A stretch of DNA of 64,000 nucleotides from Sulfurospirillum sp001602955 (lineage in GTDB: Bacteria > Campylobacterota > Campylobacteria > Campylobacterales > Sulfurospirillaceae), in NCBI GenBank assembly GCA_001602955.1, contig LVAC01000008.1, positions 112,699 to 176,698 on the forward strand, written 5' to 3'. Of this stretch, positions 33,761 through 41,946 are shown in pieces. How positions within the stretch are numbered: the first letter of the stretch is position 1; every line of letters begins with the position of its first letter. The notes below the pieces were generated by a model. That model ran no database searches. It saw only the letters and a list, made by a program, of their open reading frames with translations, and had not been told where the DNA came from. A program made the position numbers and the translations under genes.

Positions 33761-34495
33761 TTATACTGCCGCGAATTTAATGAAATCTTCAGGTTCTTTG
33801 CTCTCAAATTTATACCCTAAAAATGCGATTTTGGACGCATGGAGCATTAAGCGTTTGTAAGGTCGTCCGCCGTATTCGGTATCGCCTAAAATGGAAGCTC
33901 CGATACTCTTTAAATGCACGCGAATTTGATGCGTTCGTCCCGTTTCGATCTTGACGCGAATCTTGGAGCGTTTACCTTCGATCATTAAAGGTTCGATGTA
34001 ACTGATCGCTTCTTTACCGTCATCGCTAATTTTACTGTACGCCGTATTGCCCTTTTTAATCGTCAAAATCGGAGCGTTAATCTCCATAGCTTCAACGACT
34101 TTACCTTCGACGATCGCAATATACTCTTTTTGAACATCGCGTTTTTTAAATGCATTGACCGCTTTTTTACGAAAATCATCGTCTTTGGTTAATAATAAAA
34201 CTCCGCTCGTCTCGCGATCCAAACGATGTAACAACGGTAAATTTTTCGCTTCTGCGACCTCTTCGGAAGTCATAAATGCCGGCTTATCGACCGCCATAAG
34301 AAACGCGTCTTCAAATAAAACGCGAATCGGTGCGATTTTTTCGACTTTAAACTTCGTCGAACTGTCCAACTCTCCGCGCGCAACACTTACTTTTTTTCCC
34401 GCCGCGTAAACAACGCCTCGATCGATTAACTCTTTTGCGGCGCGATTGGAGATTTTTTCTTGAAGGGCTAAAAGTTTATAGGCTTTATCTATCAT
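33761..34495 (-). CDS. RluA-family pseudouridine synthase
   Basis: Converts uridine to pseudouridine in rRNA or tRNA. From the ATG at 34495 (overlapping waaA by 11 bp) it is 244 residues: an S4-like N-terminal region (KISNRAAKELIDRGVVYAAG) and the catalytic domain with HRLDRETSGVLLLTK (catalytic Asp), then ETGRTHQIRVHLKSIG and LMLHASKIAF. The target uridine (RluD-, RluC- or other type) cannot be fixed from sequence. It is the last gene of the cheZ-to-rlu operon. Confidence 0.92.
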   Translation of the reverse strand: MIDKAYKLLALQEKISNRAAKELIDRGVVYAAGKKVSVARGELDSSTKFKVEKIAPIRVLFEDAFLMAVDKPAFMTSEEVAEAKNLPLLHRLDRETSGVLLLTKDDDFRKKAVNAFKKRDVQKEYIAIVEGKVVEAMEINAPILTIKKGNTAYSKISDDGKEAISYIEPLMIEGKRSKIRVKIETGRTHQIRVHLKSIGASILGDTEYGGRPYKRLMLHASKIAFLGYKFESKEPEDFIKFAAV

Positions 34496-35648
34496 GGTCT
34501 GTTCCTCTGATTTTTTCCAAAAGAGGCTCAATCGCATCTTTGGGAGTAATGAAAGAAGGACGGACTTCGTCGATGTGTTCAAAAACATCGTAAAGTGCGT
34601 CGATCGCAACGATTTTGGCGTTTTCTACCGCTTCAAAAAGCACTTTTTGATTGAAGATCGATGCTCCACTAATTAATTTAACGCCGAAAAATGCTGGCTC
34701 TAGCGGATTGTGCCCGCCGACGCCTTCCACAAACGAGCCGCCTAAGATAACCACGTCGGCAACGGCATAAAGATCGATCAAGCGTCCCATTTGGTCGCAT
34801 AAAATAAAATCGCTATCCAAGCGCTCGCTGTGCGAAAGAGAGTCAAATGAACGTCGATGCTCTGTCGCATACGATGCCAACCAACGTCGAATTTTTTCAA
34901 AACGCTCCGGATGTCTGGGTACGACGACGATCGTATCGTTTTCTTTGATCGCGATATGCTCTAAGATCAACGCCTCTTCTTTTTCATGCGTACTTGCGAT
35001 GACGATCAATCGCTTGTTTTTCGGCTTATCGTAAACTTTCGTAACGCCGTAGCGTTGGTACTGTTTGATATTGCCGACGACGCTGATGCGCTTCGCGCCT
35101 AAAAAAGCCAAACGCTCCTTATCCTCTTCGCTTTGCGCCAATACCGTATCGACGTAGCGAAAAATCCAACGGTAAAACCATGCAAATTTTGCGTACGAAG
35201 CATAGGAATGATCCGATATTCTTGCATTCAATAACACCGTTCGTATTCCTTTGGCTTTCGCGCTGATAAACAAAAGCGGCCAAAGCTCGGCTTCCATCAC
35301 GACTAAAACGTCTTGAGAGCGTGTCCAAAACGGTAAAAAAATTTCAAACGGCAAATAACGCACCGCCGTATGAAGTAAAGCGGCTTCGCGAAATCCGGTT
35401 TGCGTCATAACGCTAATGCGAACGTCGCTCGGCGCAAAAGTCTCCACCAAAGGCTTCAACGATCGCACCTCGCCTAAAGAACACGCGTGAAACCACATAC
35501 GGGCATTCGGTTCGAAAGGAGCGTTATTTTTCAGAAAAAAGCGTGCGGGAATCGAAAACGTATATTTGGATTTAAAGCAAAGGAAAACTAAAAAAGGCAG
35601 TGCCGCTACGTAGAGCAACACCGCCGCACCGTAATAGATAAAGCGCAA
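34485..35648 (-). CDS. waaA: 3-deoxy-D-manno-octulosonic acid (Kdo) transferase
   Basis: Adds Kdo to lipid IV-A at the inner membrane. The 387-residue protein has an N-terminal membrane anchor, WFHACSLGEVRSLKPLV with the catalytic Glu, VLLNARISDHSYASY, and the donor-binding GGSFVEGVGGHNPLEPA. It ends 11 bp inside the rlu gene and follows the zinc-ribbon gene by 3 bp. It belongs to the LPS pathway, as does lptE elsewhere in the window. Confidence 0.95.
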   Translation of the reverse strand: MRFIYYGAAVLLYVAALPFLVFLCFKSKYTFSIPARFFLKNNAPFEPNARMWFHACSLGEVRSLKPLVETFAPSDVRISVMTQTGFREAALLHTAVRYLPFEIFLPFWTRSQDVLVVMEAELWPLLFISAKAKGIRTVLLNARISDHSYASYAKFAWFYRWIFRYVDTVLAQSEEDKERLAFLGAKRISVVGNIKQYQRYGVTKVYDKPKNKRLIVIASTHEKEEALILEHIAIKENDTIVVVPRHPERFEKIRRWLASYATEHRRSFDSLSHSERLDSDFILCDQMGRLIDLYAVADVVILGGSFVEGVGGHNPLEPAFFGVKLISGASIFNQKVLFEAVENAKIVAIDALYDVFEHIDEVRPSFITPKDAIEPLLEKIRGTDHDR

Positions 35649-35651
35649 CGC

Positions 35652-36371
35652 TTACGCCTTCTCTTCCTCGATCTCTTTGTATAAAATGCGACCGCAATGA
35701 GGACATGTCACGATATCGTCTTGTTTTAAAACACTCGCATACGTTTTATCGTTGATACGCATAAAACATCCGTAGCAAGCCTGTTTTTTGACCGGCACGA
35801 CCGTAGAGTTTCCTGCCCATTTACGAATTTTTTGGTAAAACGTCAAAATTTTATGACTCATATCGGAAACCAATTCGTCTTTGGCTTTGTAAACATTTTT
35901 GCGTTCTTCTTCAATCGCTTGAATTTGTGAATCGATCGTCTCTTTAATCTTTTCGGCTTCGGCCGCGGCTTGCGCGATTTTCTCTTGAAGGGCACTGATG
36001 CTGTTTTGTTTTAGATCGATGATTTTTTCCAAACGAGCGATCTCTTCGTTCGCAAAATCGCATTGTTCTTTGGCGATTTCCTCTTCAAGTTGCAAGGCTT
36101 TAATCTCTTTTGCCGTTTTTACCAACGCACTTTTTTTCGTAAAATCTTTTAATTTAGCAGAAAGTTCCGCCAAATGTGCTTCGTTTTTTGCTTTTTTGAG
36201 TTTAGCGTCGGCGATGTCGGCTTGAAAAACCTCGGTTTGCGATTTTAGCTCTTTTTCTTTATCTAAAGAGAGTTTTAACGTCTTCTCCACTTTAGCGATG
36301 CGCGGTGCAAAATCGTCAATCTCTTTGTCTAAATTGGAAAGCTCAATTAACTGCTCTAAGTACTTATTCAT
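35652..36371 (-). CDS. Coiled-coil protein with C-terminal C4 zinc ribbon (CdsZ/DUF164 family)
   Basis: 239 residues. Residues about 10-165 form a long antiparallel coiled-coil rich in K, E and A; the C-terminus is a zinc ribbon with two CxxC pairs (ACYGCFMRI and VTCPHCGRI). It resembles the Helicobacter HP0958/FlgZ and chlamydial CdsZ proteins; HP0958 stabilises RpoN and moves flagellin mRNA. If orthologous, this gene would matter for the sigma-54 flagellar promoter at 58.8 kb. The motif match is clear; the HP0958 role is inferred from the family. Confidence 0.85.
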   Translation of the reverse strand: MNKYLEQLIELSNLDKEIDDFAPRIAKVEKTLKLSLDKEKELKSQTEVFQADIADAKLKKAKNEAHLAELSAKLKDFTKKSALVKTAKEIKALQLEEEIAKEQCDFANEEIARLEKIIDLKQNSISALQEKIAQAAAEAEKIKETIDSQIQAIEEERKNVYKAKDELVSDMSHKILTFYQKIRKWAGNSTVVPVKKQACYGCFMRINDKTYASVLKQDDIVTCPHCGRILYKEIEEEKA

Positions 36372-36385
36372 ATGCTCTGTGTCCT

Positions 36386-37105
36386 CTATATGTGTTGGAA
36401 GGGGTTTTTAGAATTTGATATTATAGCTTTTAATGGCAAATTTTTCAAATGCTCACTTAAACACGCCCCAAAATACGCTTCACTCTCAAAGTGTCCGATG
36501 TCGATTAAACTAAGCCTGTTTTCTTTGGCTTCTAAAGCTTGATGGTATTTTAAATCGCCCGTTAGAAAACAATCGGCCTCGACGGTGCGGATCAAATCTC
36601 CACCGGCACCCGTCGTTAACGCGCAACGCTTAACGTGTTCGCAGGTTTGAACGACGCGCAGGTGCTTTATCCCTAAGGCGTTTTTAACCTTACATGTCAA
36701 AGCTTCAAAACTTTCGTCGACGTCGCAATACGCCACGAAATCTTTCGTCAGCGCAATCTCAAAACCCAATTTTCGAGCGACGTACGCATTGAGATGCGAA
36801 AGATCGAAATTGGTGTGCATTGCAATCAACGCAATATTTTTCTGTACGATTGTTTGAATCAAATTTGACGGATAACGCGAAAAATCGAGCTGTTTCAAGC
36901 CGCTAAAAATGAGCGGATGATGCGTGATGATCAACGAGTGTTTTTCCGCCGCTTCGACCAAAGCGCGATCAACGTCGAGGCTTAAATAGATACGCTCGAT
37001 GGCATCGGATCGCGTTCCGATCAGTAAACCGCTGTTGTCCCAAGAAGCTTGCGTCGCAAAGGGGCTTAAGGCGTCTAGAAAGTCGTAAATCTCGCCTAAG
37101 CGCAT
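36386..37105 (-). CDS. NIF3-like GTP cyclohydrolase I type 2 family protein
   Basis: 239-residue di-metal protein of the Nif3/YbgI family. Metal-binding elements are visible: SLIITHHPLIFSGL (His pair), ALIAMHTNFDL, CALTTGAGGDLI, CFLTGDLKYHQAL and LIDIGHFESEAYF. The ATG at 37105 shares TAATG with the glyQ stop. The cellular function is uncertain across the family; Helicobacter HP0959 is the nearest studied relative I know. Confidence 0.9.
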   Translation of the reverse strand: MRLGEIYDFLDALSPFATQASWDNSGLLIGTRSDAIERIYLSLDVDRALVEAAEKHSLIITHHPLIFSGLKQLDFSRYPSNLIQTIVQKNIALIAMHTNFDLSHLNAYVARKLGFEIALTKDFVAYCDVDESFEALTCKVKNALGIKHLRVVQTCEHVKRCALTTGAGGDLIRTVEADCFLTGDLKYHQALEAKENRLSLIDIGHFESEAYFGACLSEHLKNLPLKAIISNSKNPFQHI

Positions 37106-37962
37106 TATCCGACTACTTCTTTGTATTTGAGCGCGCACCCTTTGGCAAGCTCACGAATTTTTAAAATATAATTTTGACGTTGCGTTACCGAAATCGCTTT
37201 TCGAGCATCCAATACGTTAAACGTATGCGACGCCGCCAAACAATAATCGTACGCAGGTAACGGCAAATTTTCGTCCAAACAACGCTTACATTCGGCTTGC
37301 GCGTTTTCAAAATGTTCAAAAAGCATTGCAACGTTTGCGACTTCAAAATTATAACGGCTAAACTCGTATTCGCTTTGTTTATGCACGTCGCCGTACGTCG
37401 TTACGCCAAACGCGTTTTCATTCCACACGAGATCGAAAACGGACTCTTTTTCTTGAAGGTACATCGCCAAACGCTCGACGCCGTAAGTAATTTCAACCGA
37501 AACGGGATTGCATGCGATACCGCCGACTTGCTGAAAGTACGTAAATTGCGTTACTTCCATACCGTCTAGCCACACTTCCCAGCCTAAGCCCCATGCGCCT
37601 AAAGTCGGCGATTCCCAGTTGTCTTCCACGAAACGAATATCGTGTTTTTTGATGTCGAGCCCTAGCATTTCAAGGCTTTTAAGGTAAAGCTCTTGAATAT
37701 TATCGGGGCTTGGTTTGATCAACACTTGAAACTGGTAATAACTTCCCAAACGATTGGGATTTTCGCCGTAACGTCCATCGGTTGGTCTTCGGCTCGGAGC
37801 GACGTATGCCGTTGCCCACGGTTTTGAACTGAGGCTGCGTAAAAACGTTGCATTGTGAAACGTTCCCGCACCTGCTGGCATATCGTAGGGCTGAACGATC
37901 GTACATCCCTCTTGCTGCCAATAGGTTTGGAGGTTTAAAAGCATTTGACTAAAAGTAAGCAC
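37105..37962 (-). CDS. glyQ: Glycyl-tRNA synthetase alpha subunit
   Basis: Catalytic subunit of the heterotetrameric GlyRS, 285 residues. Diagnostic stretches: NLQTYWQQEGCTIVQPYDMP, GTFHNATFLRSL, PTLGAWGLGWEVWLDGMEVTQFTYFQQVGG and EITYGVERLAMYLQ. The beta subunit gene (glyS) is not in the window, which is common in Campylobacterota where the two genes are separate. A copy of the dispersed TTACATGTAA word lies just upstream (37980). Confidence 0.97.
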   Translation of the reverse strand: MLTFSQMLLNLQTYWQQEGCTIVQPYDMPAGAGTFHNATFLRSLSSKPWATAYVAPSRRPTDGRYGENPNRLGSYYQFQVLIKPSPDNIQELYLKSLEMLGLDIKKHDIRFVEDNWESPTLGAWGLGWEVWLDGMEVTQFTYFQQVGGIACNPVSVEITYGVERLAMYLQEKESVFDLVWNENAFGVTTYGDVHKQSEYEFSRYNFEVANVAMLFEHFENAQAECKRCLDENLPLPAYDYCLAASHTFNVLDARKAISVTQRQNYILKIRELAKGCALKYKEVVG

Positions 37963-37991
37963 GCACAGATCCTTTTTCTTACATGTAAAGA

Positions 37992-38483
37992 TTATTTCGT
38001 AGGCGGGGTATAACCCTCCACCGCTTTATTCCACATCATTTTATATTTTCGTTTGGTAAAATCAAGCTCGTCTTTTAAAAATTCGATTTGCTTACTCAGC
38101 GTTTCGATCGTTTTGCGATCTTCGTCGTAAAGCTCCTGCATCGAAAAGAGGGCCTCTTTTAAAAAACGGTTTTCACTTTTGAGCGCGTCTAGCGTCTCTT
38201 CTTTCGCATCCAAAACCTTTTCGTGCAAGCTTAAAATAGCCCCGACGGTTTTTTCGACGAATTCCGAGCTCATCGTCAGATTTCCGGTATTGCTAAAGCC
38301 GTCTTCAACGACGACGCCTTGCGTTGCCGGAATCAAAGCTTGCGCACTGCGGCTGATTTCGACGAAGCATTGCCCCTCTTCTTCTTTGGACGCAAGTTTT
38401 CCTTCGTCTATCAATAAACGAACAGCGGGTATATCTAAGTTGACCAAACGGCTAAATGCCTCAATTTCTAACCAACTGTTCAT
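37992..38483 (-). CDS. DUF3972 family protein (Campylobacterota-specific)
   Basis: 163 residues. The N-terminus resembles a small MerR-like or excisionase-like helix-turn-helix (WLEIEAFSRLVNLDIPAVRLLIDEGKL); the C-terminal half is a coiled-coil (about 85-150). I recognise it as the conserved epsilonproteobacterial protein usually found between purE and glyQ. No function is established. It could be a DNA-binding or scaffold protein. Confidence 0.75.
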   Translation of the reverse strand: MNSWLEIEAFSRLVNLDIPAVRLLIDEGKLASKEEEGQCFVEISRSAQALIPATQGVVVEDGFSNTGNLTMSSEFVEKTVGAILSLHEKVLDAKEETLDALKSENRFLKEALFSMQELYDEDRKTIETLSKQIEFLKDELDFTKRKYKMMWNKAVEGYTPPTK

Positions 38484-38494
38484 TATGCGTCTCC

Positions 38495-38992
38495 TTACGA
38501 TAAAATAACTTCAATCCCTGAAGAATCGGTTTCGACTTTTTTGGCTTTTAAGATGCGATCTTCTTTCAATTTAGCCGCCAACTCCTCATCGTCGATCGCT
38601 AGAATTTGCATTGCCAAATACGCACTGTTCATTGCACCCGCCGAACCGATCGCCACCGTACCTACGGGCATGCCTCCGGGCATTTGGACCGTACTTAAAA
38701 GAGCGTCCATCCCCTCCATGACGCCGCCTTTCATTGGAACGCCGATAACGGGTTTCGTCGTTAACGAAGCGACGACTCCCGCTAAATGCGCAGCCATTCC
38801 CGCTGCGCAAATAAACACTTTTGCACCTTTTGCTTCCGCATTTTTAACGTAAGCATGGGTACGATCCGGACTTCGGTGCGCCGAAGAAACGATCAATTCG
38901 TACATGACGCCGAATTTCTCCAACGTTTTGGCACACTCTTCCATCACGCCGTAATCGCTTTTACTTCCCATTAATATAGAAACGAATTTCAC
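38495..38992 (-). CDS. purE: N5-carboxyaminoimidazole ribonucleotide mutase
   Basis: Class I PurE, moves the carboxylate to C4 in purine synthesis. The 165-residue protein has ILMGSKSDYGVMEECAKTLE, SAHRSPDRTHAYV (catalytic His), AAGMAAHLAGVVASLT, GVPMKGGVMEGMDALLSTVQMPGG and the C-terminal helix. It overlaps the U32 peptidase gene by 4 bp (ATGA). No purK is adjacent. Confidence 0.96.
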   Translation of the reverse strand: MKFVSILMGSKSDYGVMEECAKTLEKFGVMYELIVSSAHRSPDRTHAYVKNAEAKGAKVFICAAGMAAHLAGVVASLTTKPVIGVPMKGGVMEGMDALLSTVQMPGGMPVGTVAIGSAGAMNSAYLAMQILAIDDEELAAKLKEDRILKAKKVETDSSGIEVILS

Positions 38993-40260
38993 ATACTATC
39001 CTTTTGTTGTATTCTAAAAAACGTAAATCCCGCCAACAACGTCGGTAAAACGATCGCATTGACGTTGCCGCTATGAATCTCTTCAAACTGTTTTCCTGAA
39101 GGCGTTTGAAGCTTTTTAAACCGAATTTTCCAAAGACCGTCTTCTTTAAAAATCGTCCCAATCTCATTGTCAACCGCTTCAACGTGTGCCGATGAGGGAG
39201 TGATGATTTCATAGGCTACATGTAACGCCAAAACGTCTTTGCACAAACAGGTTTTACCCGATTCGTCGACTTGCGCCGCCACCTGATGCGACCCTTCGCT
39301 GATCGAATGCGCCAAATTTTGCGTATCGTTTTTTTCGTAAGGACGGTTGACCAAATAACCGTCACTAAAGCCTCTGTTTTTCGTCGTGGCAAGCTCTTTC
39401 GCATAGACGTTTGCATCAAAAGCTCCGCGCTCATAATCGTCAATCGCTTGGCGATACGTCTTGGTCGTGATACCTACGTAATAAGCACTCTTCGTACGTC
39501 CTTCGATTTTCAACGAATCGATCACGCCCGAATCTAAAATTTCTTTGACATGTGCACTTAAATTGAGGTCTTTTGCATTCATAATATGCGTTCCCTCTTC
39601 GTTCTCTTCAAGTCTAAAAAGGGTTCCGCTCTCTTCATTGTGCGCGTAAAGCGTGTAAGGGAAACGGCAATCATTGGCACAACTTCCGCGATTGGAAACG
39701 CGACCGCTTTGCACAGAGCTGATCAGACAACGCCCGCTATACGCGAAGCACATGGAACCGTGAATGAAAACTTCGAGTTCGATATGCGGCAAGTGTTTTT
39801 TAATCTGTTCCAAATCTTTGAGACTGACTTCGCGCGCGGCGATAATGCGCTTGACGCCCATATCTGCATACACTTCCGCGTCCAAATAACTTAAAACGTT
39901 GGCTTGCGTCGAAAGATGCACGGGAATATGCGGGGCGATCTTTTGCGCAAGTTTGATGACGCCCGGAGCCGCAACGATAAAAGCATCGGGATTCATCGCG
40001 CTGACACGTTCGATATGCTTTTCCAAAAGAGGAATCTGCGCATTAAACGGAAATCCGTTAATCGTCGCATGCAAGCGTTTGTTCTTCGCATGCGTATACG
40101 CGATGGCCTCTTCGAAACTCTCGTACGTAAACTCTTTACCCGACCTGATACGCAAAGAGAAATGGCTCACTCCCGCGTAAACGGCATCCGCGCCGTATGA
40201 GAGCGCTATTTTTAACTTTTCAAAATTTCCGGCAGGAGAAAGCAGTTCGACGTTAGACAC
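38989..40260 (-). CDS. U32 family protein, TrhP/YegQ-like tRNA hydroxylation protein
   Basis: 423 residues; long annotated as collagenase-like peptidase U32. The N-terminal barrel has ELLSPAGNFEKLKIALSYGADAVY, the U32 signature EVFIHGSMCFAYSGRCLIS, and cysteine-rich NRGSCANDCRFPY, which suggests an Fe-S cluster. The YegQ/TrhP subgroup takes part in prephenate-dependent 5-hydroxyuridine formation at tRNA position 34. The subgroup is inferred from length and the cysteine pattern. It lies between cheZ and purE with no gap to cheZ. Confidence 0.85.
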   Translation of the reverse strand: MSNVELLSPAGNFEKLKIALSYGADAVYAGVSHFSLRIRSGKEFTYESFEEAIAYTHAKNKRLHATINGFPFNAQIPLLEKHIERVSAMNPDAFIVAAPGVIKLAQKIAPHIPVHLSTQANVLSYLDAEVYADMGVKRIIAAREVSLKDLEQIKKHLPHIELEVFIHGSMCFAYSGRCLISSVQSGRVSNRGSCANDCRFPYTLYAHNEESGTLFRLEENEEGTHIMNAKDLNLSAHVKEILDSGVIDSLKIEGRTKSAYYVGITTKTYRQAIDDYERGAFDANVYAKELATTKNRGFSDGYLVNRPYEKNDTQNLAHSISEGSHQVAAQVDESGKTCLCKDVLALHVAYEIITPSSAHVEAVDNEIGTIFKEDGLWKIRFKKLQTPSGKQFEEIHSGNVNAIVLPTLLAGFTFFRIQQKDSM

Positions 40261-41004
40261 CTATTTTTTTCCTAAACTAGCGATCAACGCTTCGATATCT
40301 TCGTTGCTAACGACGTCTTCGGTCGTTTCGTCTCCGTGAATATGTACCGCGGAGCTGACCCGTTTGGTATCGTCTTTCGCACCTTCGAAAAGCGCGCTCA
40401 TATACTTCGAAAGTGCGCGCATAACGTTGATAACGCGTTCAATTTTTTGGCGATGAATGTCTTGATACTGCATAATATCCATCGTCATCATAATTTCGTC
40501 TTCCGCCATCTGCGCATTCATCAACATATCTTCAACGCGTACTTTCATGGTTTTATTGTCGTCTAATGCGTTTTGAAATTGTTCGATTTTAGGAAATTTC
40601 GTTACTAAAGTCTCAAAAAGAGCGATGTTGCTCTCGATCAATTTAATGACTTCTTTGGCATTTTCTTCGGCACTCATCATAAAGTTATTGACGGTTTCAA
40701 GTTTGTCGAAGACTTGAGTGGCTTTAATCTCGGAATCTTTCGTCACGTCGTCAAGTTGATGCACCATTTTATGATCGTCCGTCGGAGGAGGCGGTGGCCA
40801 AGCCATCGTGGAAGACGGTCGGTACTCGTGCATTAATTTATGATGATGCGTCGAATTCTCATCGCTTTGCATATAAGACTCTTGGTTTTCGTGCGCATTC
40901 ACTCCTTCGTCCAATTCTTCGTCGAGGGCAACGGGGGAAGGCAACGTTTCGTCGGCATCGTCTAAATCACCCGCCATTAAAGCATCCAGTTCTTCTTGCG
41001 TCAT
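40261..41004 (-). CDS. cheZ: CheZ-like chemotaxis phosphatase
   Basis: 247 residues; remote CheZ homologue as described for Helicobacter HP0170. The central helical hairpin (about 85-215) carries QYQDIHRQKIERVI, which matches the CheZ active-site helix (Asp and Gln in QDLTGQ). Both ends look like CheY-docking peptides: N-terminal TQEELDALMAG resembles FliM's EIDALL, and C-terminal NEDIEALIASLGKK resembles the CheZ CheY-binding tail. Between them is an acidic, His- and Pro-rich linker. It probably dephosphorylates CheY-P. It is first in the operon down to the rlu gene; AGGAG precedes the ATG. Confidence 0.85.
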   Translation of the reverse strand: MTQEELDALMAGDLDDADETLPSPVALDEELDEGVNAHENQESYMQSDENSTHHHKLMHEYRPSSTMAWPPPPPTDDHKMVHQLDDVTKDSEIKATQVFDKLETVNNFMMSAEENAKEVIKLIESNIALFETLVTKFPKIEQFQNALDDNKTMKVRVEDMLMNAQMAEDEIMMTMDIMQYQDIHRQKIERVINVMRALSKYMSALFEGAKDDTKRVSSAVHIHGDETTEDVVSNEDIEALIASLGKK

Positions 41005-41036
41005 AAGCTTTCTCCTAAAGTGACAAATTATGGTCT

Positions 41037-41042
41037 ATTATA
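41037..41042 (-). promoter_or_regulatory. -10 element of the cheZ-to-rlu operon
   Basis: TATAAT on the minus strand, 32 bp upstream of the cheZ ATG, in the 91-bp divergent region shared with the PHP phosphatase gene. Confidence 0.6.
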
Positions 41043-41054
41043 GTGAACTTTTTA

Positions 41055-41060
41055 TATAAT
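41055..41060 (+). promoter_or_regulatory. -10 element of the PHP phosphatase gene
   Basis: TATAAT with TA-rich flanks 35 bp upstream of the ATG at 41096; GGAGAA serves as the ribosome-binding site. The divergent cheZ -10 lies 12 bp away, so the two promoters nearly overlap. Confidence 0.55.
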
Positions 41061-41095
41061 TTTATTTAAGACACCAAAAGTACGGAGAACGCACG

Positions 41096-41875
41096 ATGAT
41101 CATCGACCTACACAACCATACGCCCTTATGCCACCATGCGAAGGGAAGCATGCAATCCTTCGTCGAACAAGCCGTTGCCCGAAAAATAGACGTTTTCGGA
41201 TTTTCGGATCATGCCCCGATGCGCTTTGACGAAGCCTATCGTATGGACTTTGGCGAAATGCAAGGGTATGAACAAGAAGTGCTTTTGCTTCGTGAAAACC
41301 ACCGCGACGCTATCAAAATTTTACTGGCGTACGAAGTCGATTTTTTAGACGGCTATATCGATGAAAGCGTTTTAAAGCGCGATGTCGATTATTTCATCGG
41401 TTCGGTACATTTTTTAGGCAAATGGGGATTTGACAATCCTGAATTTATCGGAGAGTACACGCATCACGATATCGACGTGATTTGGCAACGTTATTTCGAC
41501 GCGATCGAAGCATTGGCACAAAGCCGCTTGTTTGAGGTCGTAGGACATCTCGATCTGATCAAAATTTTTAACTACCTTCCTAAAAAGGATATTCGCAGCA
41601 TTGCCCAAAAGGCGATTAAAGCCATTAAAAAAGCCGATATGGTCGTCGAAATCAATGCCGCAGGATTACGCAAACCCGTCAAAGAGCAGTATCCCGGAGA
41701 TGTCCTGATGGAATTACTGGCACAAAGCGATATTCCGATTACGTTCGGTTCCGACGCACACTCAATCGATCAAATCGGTTTTTGCCAAGAAGAAATTCGT
41801 CAAGTCGCCAAACGATACGGGTATAAAAAATGTGCACTATTTGAAAAGAGAGAGCGGGAAATGGTTAATTTTTAA
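41096..41875 (+). CDS. Histidinol-phosphatase-like PHP-domain protein
   Basis: 259-residue PHP metal-dependent phosphatase. The trinuclear metal site is visible: DLHNHTPLCHHAKG, FSDHAPM, EVDFLDG, GSVHFL, VGHLDLIKI and GSDAHSID. The HisK type is the likely histidinol-phosphatase in Campylobacterota that lack HisB, but no other his genes are near, so the substrate is inferred. It lies just upstream of glnA, which has its own promoter. Confidence 0.85.
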   Translation: MIIDLHNHTPLCHHAKGSMQSFVEQAVARKIDVFGFSDHAPMRFDEAYRMDFGEMQGYEQEVLLLRENHRDAIKILLAYEVDFLDGYIDESVLKRDVDYFIGSVHFLGKWGFDNPEFIGEYTHHDIDVIWQRYFDAIEALAQSRLFEVVGHLDLIKIFNYLPKKDIRSIAQKAIKAIKKADMVVEINAAGLRKPVKEQYPGDVLMELLAQSDIPITFGSDAHSIDQIGFCQEEIRQVAKRYGYKKCALFEKREREMVNF

Positions 41876-41910
41876 GCACTCTTTTCGGCTTTATTTTCAG
41901 CTCATTCTGA

Positions 41911-41916
41911 TAAAAT
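41911..41916 (+). promoter_or_regulatory. -10-like element of glnA
   Basis: TAAAAT in the 71-bp spacer, followed by AGGAG (41935-41939) and the ATG at 41947. I see no sigma-54 GG-N10-GC pair here, unlike enterobacterial glnA. Confidence 0.45.
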
Positions 41917-41946
41917 TACTGAAATTTAAATTCTAGGAGTTACACC

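Noticed and set aside
41881..41946. NtrC/sigma-54 promoter for glnA
   Set aside because: No GG-N10-GC pair with flanking consensus was found; the TAAAAT box fits sigma-70 better.
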